Source of the DNA: Mycolicibacterium tusciae | GTDB lineage: Bacteria > Actinomycetota > Actinomycetes > Mycobacteriales > Mycobacteriaceae | DNA: 64,000 nt | Direction of reading: 5' to 3' | Assembly: GCF_002086795.1 (NCBI RefSeq) | Contig: NZ_MVIM01000001.1 | Span: 62,001 to 126,000 of the forward strand | In this document: one piece after another, positions 11,112-19,379 of the stretch | Numbering within the stretch: the stretch's first letter is position 1 | How the letters are laid out: every line of letters begins with the position of its first letter | The notes under the pieces: generated by a model | The model's input: the letters and a program-made list of their open reading frames with translations, nothing else | What the model was told of the DNA's origin: nothing | Database searches by the model: none | Made by a program: the position numbers and the translations under genes

Positions 11112-11639
11112 TCAGCCAGAAGCGGCCTTTTCCTCGTCTCGCGCATCGTCTTCGGCCGGGTCGCTGTTGTCACGTCGACGCTCACGCAGCACGAAGGCAG
11201 CCACCGCCAATACCAGTACCGCGACACCGAGCACCGCGACCTCGACGATCGCACGCGAGAACTGTGGCCCATCCTTCAGTAGTGTTGCCGCCTCCACGGA
11301 CAACACCACGATCTCCTTGATACAGGCCAGAATTCCGACGATGATGAACGGCTCCGCGACGATCTCACGGGATCGGAGACATGAGCGGACCGCGTACAAC
11401 AGCTCGACGAAGATGAAGATCAGCAGCAGGCCGTCGAGCACCTCGAGCATCACTGTCTTGGCCGGTGCGCTTCGCAGGCTCAGCATCGTGTTGAACTGCG
11501 CCACGAGCAGGGCGACGGACCCGATGATGAGCACGACGGCGATCGCCCAGTACACGACGTCTTCCAGGAACCCGAGCGCGCGATCGGCGAACCGCTGACG
11601 TTCTTCCTCGTCGCCCTCGCCGCTCTTCGCCTTGGCCAT
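11112..11639 (-). CDS. PsiE-like phosphate-starvation-inducible membrane protein
   Basis: The 175-aa product has four predicted transmembrane segments (about residues 28-50, 66-85, 98-118 and 130-155) and charged ends, matching the PsiE family pattern (FLEDVVYWAIAVVLI, LLIFIFVELLYAV, EPFIIVGILACIKEIVVL). ATG 11639 is chosen over GTG 11645 because the GGAGGT ribosome site would overlap the GTG. The family is linked to phosphate starvation in E. coli by expression only; its molecular role is unknown. Confidence 0.8.
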   Translation of the reverse strand: MAKAKSGEGDEEERQRFADRALGFLEDVVYWAIAVVLIIGSVALLVAQFNTMLSLRSAPAKTVMLEVLDGLLLIFIFVELLYAVRSCLRSREIVAEPFIIVGILACIKEIVVLSVEAATLLKDGPQFSRAIVEVAVLGVAVLVLAVAAFVLRERRRDNSDPAEDDARDEEKAASG

Positions 11640-11710
11640 GCGCACCTCCGAAAGGGCCCCAGATCTACCTGACCGTCAGTTACTACCCCGAGGTGGTCTT
11701 GACCAATCTC

Positions 11711-12325
11711 TCATGGCCGGACGGCGATCACGGTCCAAACGCTGCGACGACCATGCCCGTGTTGGCCGACCGCCACGTCGGTAAAGCCCGATGTGCGGCA
11801 CTGGGCGGCAAATGATTCCGCTTGCTGTTGTGTCCATCCGTGGCTTGCCAGACCTGTCGCACCAGGCTGCACCCTGCGTTCGACGGCGAGCAAACGGCCC
11901 TTCGGCGCCAGTAGCCGTCGTGCCTCACCGAGGCCCATGCCGACGTTTTGCCAGTGATGCACGGTCGCCAACGACCACAGGACCGTCGCCGAACCGTCCG
12001 GCAGCGGCACGCTCTCTGCGGTGCCCTCGGCCCACGCGATACTCGCGTCCCGGGTGAAGGTGCGGGCCAACCGCAACATGACCGGAGCGGGATCGATACC
12101 GGTCGCCCTCGCACCGCGGCGTGCGGCTTCCCGCACCGCACCACCGGGGCCGCACCCGACGTCGACGACCCGGTCACCGGCCGACACTCCGATGACCTCG
12201 ACGGCCAGTCGCGCGTTGGCCCGTCCCATCCACAGCAGCAGCAGCCCGACAATCGCCCCGGTCACACCAGAAAAGCCGTGGTGATCGGCGTGATGGTTGA
12301 CCGGAAGTGATTCTGGAGTGGTCAT
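11711..12325 (-). CDS. SAM-dependent class I methyltransferase
   Basis: The 204-aa enzyme has a short hydrophobic N-terminal helix (residues ~28-40, AIVGLLLLWMGRAN) followed by a methyltransferase fold with motif I VVDVGCGPGG (~60-69), the acidic end of beta-2 ATGID, and a motif resembling ATVLWSLATVHHW. Start ATG 12325 lies where a leaderless transcript from the MerR-type promoter would begin. The divergent MerR regulator and shared operator suggest it is induced by the MerR ligand, perhaps to methylate a toxic metal or electrophile; that is inference. Confidence 0.83.
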   Translation of the reverse strand: MTTPESLPVNHHADHHGFSGVTGAIVGLLLLWMGRANARLAVEVIGVSAGDRVVDVGCGPGGAVREAARRGARATGIDPAPVMLRLARTFTRDASIAWAEGTAESVPLPDGSATVLWSLATVHHWQNVGMGLGEARRLLAPKGRLLAVERRVQPGATGLASHGWTQQQAESFAAQCRTSGFTDVAVGQHGHGRRSVWTVIAVRP

Positions 12326-12331
12326 CCTACG

Positions 12332-12362
12332 AGCTTGCAGGTTCAAGTCAGCTTGAAGTCAA
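12332..12362 (-). promoter_or_regulatory. MerR-type promoter with long spacer for the methyltransferase gene
   Basis: On the minus strand TTGACT (12362-12357) and CAAGCT (12337-12332) are separated by 19 bases, the overlong spacing typical of MerR-activated promoters. A perfect palindrome fills the spacer. The predicted +1 falls on the ATG at 12325, so the message would be leaderless. Confidence 0.5.
12342..12357. promoter_or_regulatory. candidate MerR operator palindrome
   Basis: TTCAAG-TCAG-CTTGAA is a perfect inverted repeat in the 47-base divergent gap between the methyltransferase and merR-like genes. It resembles operators of the SoxR/MerR family in spacing and centre. Confidence 0.6.
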
Positions 12363-12372
12363 ATGAGAAGCG

Positions 12373-12807
12373 ATGGACCTCGTACCGATCGGTGAGGCGG
12401 CGGCCCGGCTGGGGCTGTCGACGTCCGCTCTGCGCTACTACGACGAGCGCGGGCTCGCTTGTCCTGCGCACCGACGGGCCGGCAAGCGGATGTACGGGCC
12501 CGACGACCTCCGCCGTCTGGCGTTCATCAAGATCTTTCAGCAGCTCGGCGTCTCCCTCGATACCGCCGCTGCGGTGCTCGATGCGCCCGGGCCGCAGTGG
12601 CGTGAAATCGTGCGAGAACAGATCTGCGCATTGGACGAAGTGGTCAGGCAGGCGCGGGGCGCGCAACACTTCCTCACGCATGCGCTGCAATGCCCGACCG
12701 AACATCCCGCACACGAGTGTCCCACCATGACCGGTGCGCTGGACCGGCTCGTCGACGGTATGACCGTGGCTCAGCTGGCCGACGAACACGCCGACGACCC
12801 GGCCTGA
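12373..12807 (+). CDS. MerR-family transcriptional regulator
   Basis: The 144-aa protein has the MerR winged helix at the N-terminus (IGEAAARLGLSTSALRYYDERGL, then RMYGPDDLRRLAFI), a dimerisation helix at about residues 75-100, and a short C-terminal effector region with two cysteines (Cys107 and Cys116 in QCPTEHP and ECP). The cysteines could bind a metal or react with an electrophile, but they are not the SoxR cluster motif. It is divergent from a methyltransferase with a shared palindrome. Its last 37 bases overlap the convergent YwaF-like gene. Confidence 0.88.
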   Translation: MDLVPIGEAAARLGLSTSALRYYDERGLACPAHRRAGKRMYGPDDLRRLAFIKIFQQLGVSLDTAAAVLDAPGPQWREIVREQICALDEVVRQARGAQHFLTHALQCPTEHPAHECPTMTGALDRLVDGMTVAQLADEHADDPA

Positions 12808-13466
12808 CGTCCGCGCCTCCGTTCCCACGGCCACGTCATGGCCGCCCACACGCCGGCGACCAGGACCGCCCCGACCAGGACGTACCACGGCCACGGCCCC
12901 ATCACATCGAGCAATGACGCGGTGGCGGGTTTCGCGTTGAGAAAGCCGTAGTTGCTGCCCGCGATGCTGTTGAACGTCATGGTGACCGCCACCCACGTCA
13001 GCGTCACCACCACCACGAACCGATAGCTGCGCCACCCGGGCCGCATACCCCGGCCCCAGGTGAGATAGATCGCCGCCCAGACCACCAGCAGATGAATCGC
13101 CCAGAACCCCAGGAATTGGTAGTGCGGAAAGTCGGGACCGGTCAGCACCGGCGAGATCAAGGCCTGCACGCTGAGTACCAGGCCCCAGTAGTAGGTCAGC
13201 GTGTAGGCCCACTGTCGCTGTGACCACATGGCGTAGGCGGTCACCATGGTCGCCAGATCGGTGAGATGCAACGGCACCGACCACCGCACGTCGGGCGGGG
13301 ACAACGCGTTGACGAACGCGGCGGCATAGATCGCCGCGGTGAGCGCACCGACGATCCGTCCGAAGACCCGCGCCTGGCGCTCGGTCTGCCTGCGGCCGAG
13401 CCACACGACGGTGATCGCCCCCGCGACGAAGACCGCCAGCGCAGCCCAATGTGACGGGCCGTACAC
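12771..13466 (-). CDS. YwaF/TIGR02206-type integral membrane protein
   Basis: The 231-aa protein has six to seven transmembrane helices. It carries the family-like start YGPSHWAALAVF, a WSVPLHLTDLATMV segment, and a conserved polar FNSIAGSNYGFLN near residue 175. Similar proteins in Bacillus and actinobacteria are uncharacterised. GTG 13466 is the first in-frame start; a stop lies further upstream. The gene's 3' end overlaps merR convergently. Confidence 0.75.
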   Translation of the reverse strand: MYGPSHWAALAVFVAGAITVVWLGRRQTERQARVFGRIVGALTAAIYAAAFVNALSPPDVRWSVPLHLTDLATMVTAYAMWSQRQWAYTLTYYWGLVLSVQALISPVLTGPDFPHYQFLGFWAIHLLVVWAAIYLTWGRGMRPGWRSYRFVVVVTLTWVAVTMTFNSIAGSNYGFLNAKPATASLLDVMGPWPWYVLVGAVLVAGVWAAMTWPWERRRGRQAGSSACSSAS

Positions 13467-13568
13467 CGAGAACTCGCCGACTGCGTTGATCTCACAATTC
13501 TGACCGCAGCTTCACTTGCCCCGCTTTCGGGTAGATAGTGACTGGAAACCACGAGGGGGCCGTTTCAG

Positions 13569-14444
13569 GTGAGTGAGATGAAGTATCTCGAGCTGCATGG
13601 GGACCGGGTGGCCTACCAGGACGTAGGCGCCGGCCCCCAAACCTTGGTCCTGATTCACGGAATGGCCGGCAGTTCCGGGACGTGGCGGGCGGTGATCCCC
13701 GAGCTGTCCCGCAAGTACCGGGTTGTCGCACCCGACCTGCTCGGTCACGGGCAATCCGCGAAGCCGCGCGGCGACTACTCGCTGGGCGCGTTCGCGGTGT
13801 GGTTGCGGGACCTGCTCGATGAGTTGGACGTGTCGCGGGCGACGATCATCGGCCAGTCGTTGGGCGGCGGCGTCGCCATGCAGTTCGTCTACCAGCATCC
13901 CGACTTCTGCGAGCGGCTGATACTCATCAGCAGCGGCGGCCTGGGACCCGATGTCGGCTGGACGCTTCGCATGCTGTCCGCCCCCGGAGCCGAGTTGATC
14001 CTGCCGGTCATCGCGCCACGCCCGGTGCTCACGGCAGGCAACAAACTGCGCTCGTGGTTGTCCACCGCCGGGATTCAATCACCTCGTGGCGCCGAGATGT
14101 GGAGCGCCTATTCCTCGCTGGCCGATGGCGAGACGCGACAGGCCTTCCTGCGGACTTTGCGCTCGGTCGTCGACCACCGCGGCCAAGCGGTGAGTGCGTT
14201 GAACCGGCTGCACGTGACCGCTGAGATGCCGATGATGGTGATCTGGGGCGACCAGGACCGCATCATTCCCGTCGAGCATGGCTACGCCCTCCACGAAGCA
14301 CGCGCGGGAAGCCGGCTGGAGGTACTCGCGGGCGTCGGTCACTTCCCTCACGTCGAACGGCCGGGCGAAGTGGTGGACCTGATCGATGACTTCATCGACA
14401 CCACGCGTCACACGGATTCGCCGCGCCTGCGCACTAAGCGGTAG
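13569..14444 (+). CDS. alpha/beta-fold hydrolase
   Basis: The 291-aa enzyme has the oxyanion motif LIHGMAGSSGTW, the nucleophile elbow GQSLGGG (Ser near residue 98), the acid in IWGDQDRIIP and the histidine in GVGHFPHVE. The layout fits MhpC/epoxide-hydrolase-like esterases and resembles the M. tuberculosis Rv2715 group as I recall it. The start may be GTG 13569 or ATG 13578, the latter with AGGTGAG upstream. The 3' end overlaps the NCS1 permease gene by 37 bases. The substrate is unknown. Confidence 0.85.
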   Translation: MSEMKYLELHGDRVAYQDVGAGPQTLVLIHGMAGSSGTWRAVIPELSRKYRVVAPDLLGHGQSAKPRGDYSLGAFAVWLRDLLDELDVSRATIIGQSLGGGVAMQFVYQHPDFCERLILISSGGLGPDVGWTLRMLSAPGAELILPVIAPRPVLTAGNKLRSWLSTAGIQSPRGAEMWSAYSSLADGETRQAFLRTLRSVVDHRGQAVSALNRLHVTAEMPMMVIWGDQDRIIPVEHGYALHEARAGSRLEVLAGVGHFPHVERPGEVVDLIDDFIDTTRHTDSPRLRTKR

Positions 14445-15802
14445 CCGCCGTAAAGGACAGCAGCGACCAACAGATTGACGTAGTAGGCGATGTCGGCGCC
14501 GTGCCACGCGACCGCGACGGGCCCTTGGAGCAACGACGTGTTCATGAACGGGATGGCCGCGACATACGCCACGACGAACACCACCAACGCGACGGCGGCA
14601 TCGCGTCTGTCCGTCGGCTCCTCGGCCGGGTTGAGGCTTGCCCTGCCGCGGATCCGCAGCGCCCAGTCGATCACGACGACGGCGACGAACGCCGGAACCC
14701 AGTAGCTGACGAGCAGCAGGATGTCCAGAAAACGGGTCGCGGTGTCGGCGGCGTTCAGCCAGAGGATCAGCGCGAACGCCAAGGCCGTCACGATCACCGC
14801 AGACACCGGCCGGCGCACTCTGACTCCGATGGTCTGCAATGCAAGTGATCCGCTGTAGTCGTTCATGACACCTGACCCGATCGATGCCACCGCAATGATC
14901 ACCAGCGCCAGTGCTCCCAGCAGGCCACCACCCATCACCGCGCGCATGCCTTCTGCGGTGTGCTCGCCGATCACATCGGCAGCAGCGATCCCAATGCCCT
15001 GAATGAACGTGTAGGACAACACGAGTCCGGCAACCGTGAAGCCGAAGACTTTGATCCGCGACGATTCCACCGGCAGGTAACGGCTGAAATCGGCGGCATA
15101 GCTGGCCCACGAGACGGCGAGGCTGAAAGCGATGGTCACCTCGAGGACGAAGGCACCGGCAAGGTCAGCCCCCGATACGGCGGGTGGAGTGATGATCTGA
15201 TGTCCGCCAACGAGTTTCACCGCAAAGACCACAAAGGTCACGAACAGCACCACGCTGAGCACCGCCTGTACGCGGTGTATCAGTTCGTAGCCGAAAAAGC
15301 CGACGACGCCCTGGACCCCGAGCACTATCAGCACCGCCGTCCAGAACGGGATGCCGAGCAGCGCTTGTAGCGCCTCCCCGCCGAAGAGTCCGACCAATCC
15401 CGTCCATGCGATCGACGAAAGCCATTGCAAGACACCGGGAATTACGACCGTCCCGCCGAACGCCATGCGGGCGTTCGGTAGCTGCCCCGTTCCCGTGCGC
15501 GGCCCCCACGTGGACAGGTAGCCCACGATCATCGAGCCGAGTACGGTCCCGATCATCATTGCCAGCAGTCCCAGCCAGAAGCCGAGCCCGAGCACGATCG
15601 CGAGCGTGCCGCTGAACAAGCTCGCCACGTTCACCTGCGGGGCGAACCACACCGTGAACAGCCGTCCCGGCGTTCCGTATCGCTGATCCTCGCCGATCGG
15701 CGCGATGCCGTGGGTCTCGACCGACAGATCCCCCGCCTTTGCGGGGCGGTGACCGCTGAATGTCGATTCGGTCAGCGCACTTCTGGCTCCCTCGTCCGGC
15801 AT
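14408..15802 (-). CDS. NCS1-family purine/cytosine permease-like transporter
   Basis: The 464-aa membrane protein has about 12 helices. The N-terminal segment GIAPIGEDQRYGTPGRLFTVWFAPQ is characteristic of cytosine/purine NCS1 permeases, and SWASYAADFSRYLP is the conserved loop near helix 6. NCS1 proteins use Na+ or H+ to import nucleobases, hydantoins or vitamins such as thiamine precursors. ATG 15802 is the start. A palindrome in the divergent gap may be the operator. No catabolic genes for nucleobases lie next to it, so the substrate stays open. Confidence 0.85.
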   Translation of the reverse strand: MPDEGARSALTESTFSGHRPAKAGDLSVETHGIAPIGEDQRYGTPGRLFTVWFAPQVNVASLFSGTLAIVLGLGFWLGLLAMMIGTVLGSMIVGYLSTWGPRTGTGQLPNARMAFGGTVVIPGVLQWLSSIAWTGLVGLFGGEALQALLGIPFWTAVLIVLGVQGVVGFFGYELIHRVQAVLSVVLFVTFVVFAVKLVGGHQIITPPAVSGADLAGAFVLEVTIAFSLAVSWASYAADFSRYLPVESSRIKVFGFTVAGLVLSYTFIQGIGIAAADVIGEHTAEGMRAVMGGGLLGALALVIIAVASIGSGVMNDYSGSLALQTIGVRVRRPVSAVIVTALAFALILWLNAADTATRFLDILLLVSYWVPAFVAVVVIDWALRIRGRASLNPAEEPTDRRDAAVALVVFVVAYVAAIPFMNTSLLQGPVAVAWHGADIAYYVNLLVAAVLYGGYRLVRRRGESV

Positions 15803-15814
15803 GGGGTCATTCGA

Positions 15815-15833
15815 TCATGACGGGCGGTCATGA
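15815..15833. promoter_or_regulatory. inverted repeat in NCS1/MFS divergent region
   Basis: TCATGAC-GGGCG-GTCATGA is a perfect 7-base inverted repeat with a 5-base centre. It lies 12 bases before the NCS1 permease start and 67 bases before the MFS start, so it could serve either gene. No regulator gene is adjacent. Confidence 0.45.
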
Positions 15834-15899
15834 GTCCGCACAGGTCGAGGAACATAATCGAAAGCGAACCCGAAGATCAGCTAACGATCGGAGCGCCAC

Positions 15900-17375
15900 G
15901 TGGTCGAGGCCGACGCGAACCGGTCGACCATGTCCGGCGACAACAGCACGCGGTCGAGGCTGTTGGTGGCGGGTTTGAGCGTCGTGGTGCTGACGGTCGC
16001 GGTGCTGCAGACCGCGGTGGTCCCGGTGCTCGGAATCATCGCCGACCAACTCCGTGCCTCCGACGTGGGTGTCAGCTGGGCGGTGACCGCCAACCTCCTG
16101 GCCGCGATCGCCGCGACGCCATTGATCGGCCGCGTCGCGGATCTGCACAGCAAGAAGACCGTTCTGCTGAGCGTCCTCGGGGTCGTCCTCGTCGGATCCC
16201 TGCTGGCGGCCACCACGACATCGCTGCCCCTGCTGATCGTTGGCCGCGTACTGCAGGCCGCCTCGTATGCGCTCTATCCCATTGGCATCGCGATCCTGCG
16301 CGAGGAATTACCCGAGGACCGGCTGATGTCGGCGATGGCGGTGCTGTCGGGCACGCTGGGCTTCGGCGGCGGCAGCGGTCTCGTCGTCGTCGGCCTCTTG
16401 ATGAGCGGAGACGCGGGCTATCACCGGGTGTTCTGGCTGACCACCGGATTCACCGCCGTCGTCATCGTGATCGCAATGTTCGTCGTCCCCCGGCGACCGC
16501 GCAGCGTCACCGGGACGATCGACTGGATCGGCGCGCTCGGTCTGGCGGCCGGGCTGTCGGCCGTCCTGCTGGCACTCACGCAGGGCCAGTCATGGGGCTG
16601 GGCGTCGCCGGCGACACTCGGGTGTGCCGTCGGCGGTGCGCTCGTGCTCGTCGGCTGGTGGAAGTGGGAGCGGCGCGCCAAACAACCGCTGGTCTCGACC
16701 GAGATGTTGAAGCGGCGCCCGATACTGCTGACCAACCTCGCGACCGTCTTCGTGGGGGTGGGGCTGTACTTCGCCTTCCTCGGCCTGACGCAGTTCGTCC
16801 AAATACCCAGGGAGGCAGCGGGTTACGGCTTCGGGGCGACGGTTCTGGAGGCCAGCGTGGTCTTCCTCTTGCCGGGGGTGTTCGTAGGGTTTCTCATCGC
16901 CTTGTTCAGCGGCAGATTCATCGACCGGTACGGCGCCCGTCCGGTGCTCGTGGTGGCGGCGGTCGCGGGGATCGTCGGCTTCGTGTTCATCGCGTTCGCT
17001 CATTCGCAGACGTGGCAGGTGATCGTCGCGGGCATCCTCACCAACGCGTACATCAGCCTGGGCTATGGTGCGCTGCCGGCGTTGGTCGTCAGTGAGGTCG
17101 ACGCGAACGAGACCGGCGTCGCGACGAGCATGAACGCGATCGCACGCACCATCGGGAGTTCCACGGCGGCGGCGCTGGTCGCGGTCCTGCTCAGTAGGCT
17201 GGCCGCCGGCACGGATGTGCCGCTGGAGAGCAGCTTCTTCGTCATCTTCATCGGCGGTGCCGTGACCGCCGGGCTGGCCATGGTGCTCATCGCGGTTTCG
17301 CGGGCGGGGGCCCCTGAGCCGGAATCCGTCGAGGCGCGCTACGAATCCCGTGCCATGAACCACGAATGGGGCTGA
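15900..17375 (+). CDS. MFS drug exporter, 14-helix DHA2 (EmrB/QacA) type
   Basis: The 491-aa protein carries the MFS motifs of the DHA2 family: PLIGRVADLHSKK (motif A loop between helices 2 and 3), GRVLQAASYALYPIG in helix 4, and GGGSGLVVVG in helix 5 (motif C-like). About 14 helices are predicted. GTG 15900 is preceded by CGGAG; ATG 15930 is an alternative start. It probably exports hydrophobic compounds using the proton gradient. It ends 3 bases from the convergent SRPBCC gene. Confidence 0.87.
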   Translation: MVEADANRSTMSGDNSTRSRLLVAGLSVVVLTVAVLQTAVVPVLGIIADQLRASDVGVSWAVTANLLAAIAATPLIGRVADLHSKKTVLLSVLGVVLVGSLLAATTTSLPLLIVGRVLQAASYALYPIGIAILREELPEDRLMSAMAVLSGTLGFGGGSGLVVVGLLMSGDAGYHRVFWLTTGFTAVVIVIAMFVVPRRPRSVTGTIDWIGALGLAAGLSAVLLALTQGQSWGWASPATLGCAVGGALVLVGWWKWERRAKQPLVSTEMLKRRPILLTNLATVFVGVGLYFAFLGLTQFVQIPREAAGYGFGATVLEASVVFLLPGVFVGFLIALFSGRFIDRYGARPVLVVAAVAGIVGFVFIAFAHSQTWQVIVAGILTNAYISLGYGALPALVVSEVDANETGVATSMNAIARTIGSSTAAALVAVLLSRLAAGTDVPLESSFFVIFIGGAVTAGLAMVLIAVSRAGAPEPESVEARYESRAMNHEWG

Positions 17376-17378
17376 GAA

Positions 17379-17828
17379 CTACCTCAGTGCCGCCAGGTTC
17401 GTCACGGATTTGCGAACGTCGGACTCGAGGACCTTCGCGACCAGATTGCCGATTTTGGTGTTGAGCAGACCACCGGTGAGGTCGGCGATCACTTGGAATA
17501 CGGAGCCAGAGGCGACATCCTCGGAGGGGCCGGGTACCTCCTTCACACACAGGCGCAGGGCGATGCACACGGCGGGCTTTCCTCTGCCGACCAGCTCGAT
17601 GGCCTTCGGCTCGTCGTAGCGGGTGACACGCCAGTGGATGACATTGCGGAAACCTTTGACCTTGATCGTCGACGACACCGTGGTGCCGACCTCGACTTGC
17701 GTCGGCACCACGCTCTTCCAGCCGCCGAAAATGGTCAGCCACTCGTCGAACCGGCTCAGATCCGACGCGAGCTGCCACGCCTTCTCCGGGCTGAGATCGG
17801 ACGACACCGAGACATCCACCGTTGCCAT
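17379..17828 (-). CDS. SRPBCC (polyketide-cyclase-like) protein
   Basis: The 149-aa protein has the START/Bet v1-like pattern: an N-terminal strand VDVSVSSDLSPEKAWQLASDLSRFDEWL, central beta strands, and a long C-terminal helix (LLNTKIGNLVAKVLESDVRKSVTNL). ATG 17828 is preceded by TGAGGG. It resembles the small mycobacterial SRPBCC proteins around Rv0854-Rv0857 and the Rv0910 toxin as I recall them, but no antitoxin-like gene is adjacent. It probably binds a hydrophobic ligand. Confidence 0.75.
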   Translation of the reverse strand: MATVDVSVSSDLSPEKAWQLASDLSRFDEWLTIFGGWKSVVPTQVEVGTTVSSTIKVKGFRNVIHWRVTRYDEPKAIELVGRGKPAVCIALRLCVKEVPGPSEDVASGSVFQVIADLTGGLLNTKIGNLVAKVLESDVRKSVTNLAALR

Positions 17829-18012
17829 GCCCTCACCACTACCCGGGTAAGCCGCCGCGGTAAACGAGTCATCAGATTTCGCCGACCACGCGGCCAACGG
17901 CTGCAAAACTGATCATGGGCGCATCGTCGCGACCTCCACAGCCGTCGGCTCAGACCGCCCGGCCGCGGGCCCGCACGCGCGCCTCAGCGGATTCTTTTGG
18001 TGCCGGGCCCAG

Positions 18013-18045
18013 TTGACGAAGGATTCCATTGTCGGAATGTAAATT
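18013..18045 (+). promoter_or_regulatory. weak candidate promoter for the pot operon
   Basis: TTGACG (18013-18018) is followed after about 18-21 bases by an AT-rich ATGTAAATT. The spacing is not ideal. The rest of 17829-18126 shows no gene, hairpin or other recognisable element. Confidence 0.3.
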
Positions 18046-18112
18046 CGTTGCGGAATCGCTTGCGAAGGTCAGCATGATCGGCGATTGTTTACCCACAGCT
18101 TCGGGGGTTTTT

Positions 18113-18129
18113 GAGGAGGATCCGCTCTG
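18113..18129 (+). promoter_or_regulatory. strong ribosome site preceding a CTG start
   Basis: GAGGAGGA (18113-18120), then 6 bases, then CTG at 18127. An in-frame TGA at 18112-18114 rules out any earlier start. No ATG, GTG or TTG occurs in frame until 18337, which is beyond the Walker A motif. Confidence 0.75.
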
Positions 18130-19323
18130 ACCGGCTCACACACCACCGCCGTAGATCAATCGACGGGACAACACGGGGCCGACCGCACCAAGAGCGGTCC
18201 GGTCATCGAGATCGACCATGTCACCAAGCGCTTCTCGGATTATGTAGCGGTCGCCGAGGCGGACTTCTCCATCGCCTCGGGTGAGTTCTTCTCGCTGCTG
18301 GGCCCGTCGGGCTGCGGAAAGACGACGACGCTGCGGATGATCGCGGGATTCGAGAGTCCGACCGAGGGAGCCATTCGGCTCGAGGGGGTCGACGTCTCGC
18401 GGGTGCCACCGCACAAACGCAACGTCAACACGGTTTTTCAGCACTACGCGCTCTTCCCGCACATGTCCGTGTGGGACAACGTGGCGTACGGACCGCGCAG
18501 CCGCAAGAAAGACAAGGCCGAAGTGCGCAGGCGGGTCGACGAATTGCTTGAGGTCGTCCGCTTGACCGACTTCGCCGAGCGCAGGCCCGCCCAGCTGTCG
18601 GGCGGCCAGCAGCAGCGTGTCGCGCTGGCCCGTGCGCTGGTCAACTACCCGAGCGCACTGCTGCTCGACGAACCGCTGGGCGCGCTCGACCTCAAGCTGC
18701 GGCACGCCATGCAGTTCGAGCTCAAACGGATCCAGCGCGAGGTCGGGATCACGTTCATCTACGTCACCCACGACCAGGAAGAGGCGCTGACGATGAGTGA
18801 CCGCATCGCGGTCATGAACGCAGGCAACGTCGACCAGATCGGCACGCCGACCGAGATCTACGACCGCCCCTCCACGGTGTTCGTCGCCAGCTTCATCGGA
18901 CAGGCGAACTTGTGGGCGGGCCGCCAGACCGGCCGCACCAACCGCGACTTCGTCGAAGTCGAAGTGCTCGGGACGACGCTGAAGGCCCGCCCCGGTGACA
19001 CCGCGATCGAACCAGGCGGCCACGCGACGCTGATGGTGCGGCCGGAACGAGTCCGAGTATCGGTCGACGCCCCGACCGGAGATGTCGCGACCGTGTCCGC
19101 GACCGTCAAGGATCTGACGTTCCAGGGTCCGGTGCTGCGGCTGATGATGGTGGCGCCCGACGACTCGACGATCATCGCTCACGTCGGTCCCGAACAAGAC
19201 CTCCCGATGCTGCGGCCCGGCGACGGGGTCCACGTGGCATGGGCACCGGACGCCTCGCTGGTGCTGCCTGCGGCGGACATCCCCACGGCCGAAGATCTCG
19301 AAGAGATGCTCGACGACTCCTGA
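18127..19323 (+). CDS. potA: spermidine/putrescine-type ABC transporter ATPase, CTG start
   Basis: The 398-aa ATPase has Walker A GPSGCGKT (residues 59-66), Q-loop [10 protein letters not shown], signature LSGGQQQR, Walker B ALLLDEP and H-loop [12 protein letters not shown]-terminal TOBE-type domain follows (MVRPERVRV). Length and domains match PotA. The only start that includes Walker A is CTG 18127, with a strong ribosome site before it. The first in-frame ATG (18337) would delete the P-loop. It energises uptake through the two permeases encoded downstream. The operon order is potA-D-B-C. Confidence 0.88.
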   Translation: MTGSHTTAVDQSTGQHGADRTKSGPVIEIDHVTKRFSDYVAVAEADFSIASGEFFSLLGPSGCGKTTTLRMIAGFESPTEGAIRLEGVDVSRVPPHKRNVNTVFQHYALFPHMSVWDNVAYGPRSRKKDKAEVRRRVDELLEVVRLTDFAERRPAQLSGGQQQRVALARALVNYPSALLLDEPLGALDLKLRHAMQFELKRIQREVGITFIYVTHDQEEALTMSDRIAVMNAGNVDQIGTPTEIYDRPSTVFVASFIGQANLWAGRQTGRTNRDFVEVEVLGTTLKARPGDTAIEPGGHATLMVRPERVRVSVDAPTGDVATVSATVKDLTFQGPVLRLMMVAPDDSTIIAHVGPEQDLPMLRPGDGVHVAWAPDASLVLPAADIPTAEDLEEMLDDS

Positions 19324-19379
19324 TCGACCGTTTTCGTTCGCCCGTCCCCTCTTTCCCATCGACGAAAGGCACAGTCGCC

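Noticed and set aside
17379-17828. toxin of a Rv0909-Rv0910-like toxin/antitoxin pair
   Set aside because: The SRPBCC fold fits, but no small antitoxin gene is adjacent.
18337-19323. potA starting at the first ATG
   Set aside because: The protein would lack the Walker A motif that is encoded just upstream in the same frame.
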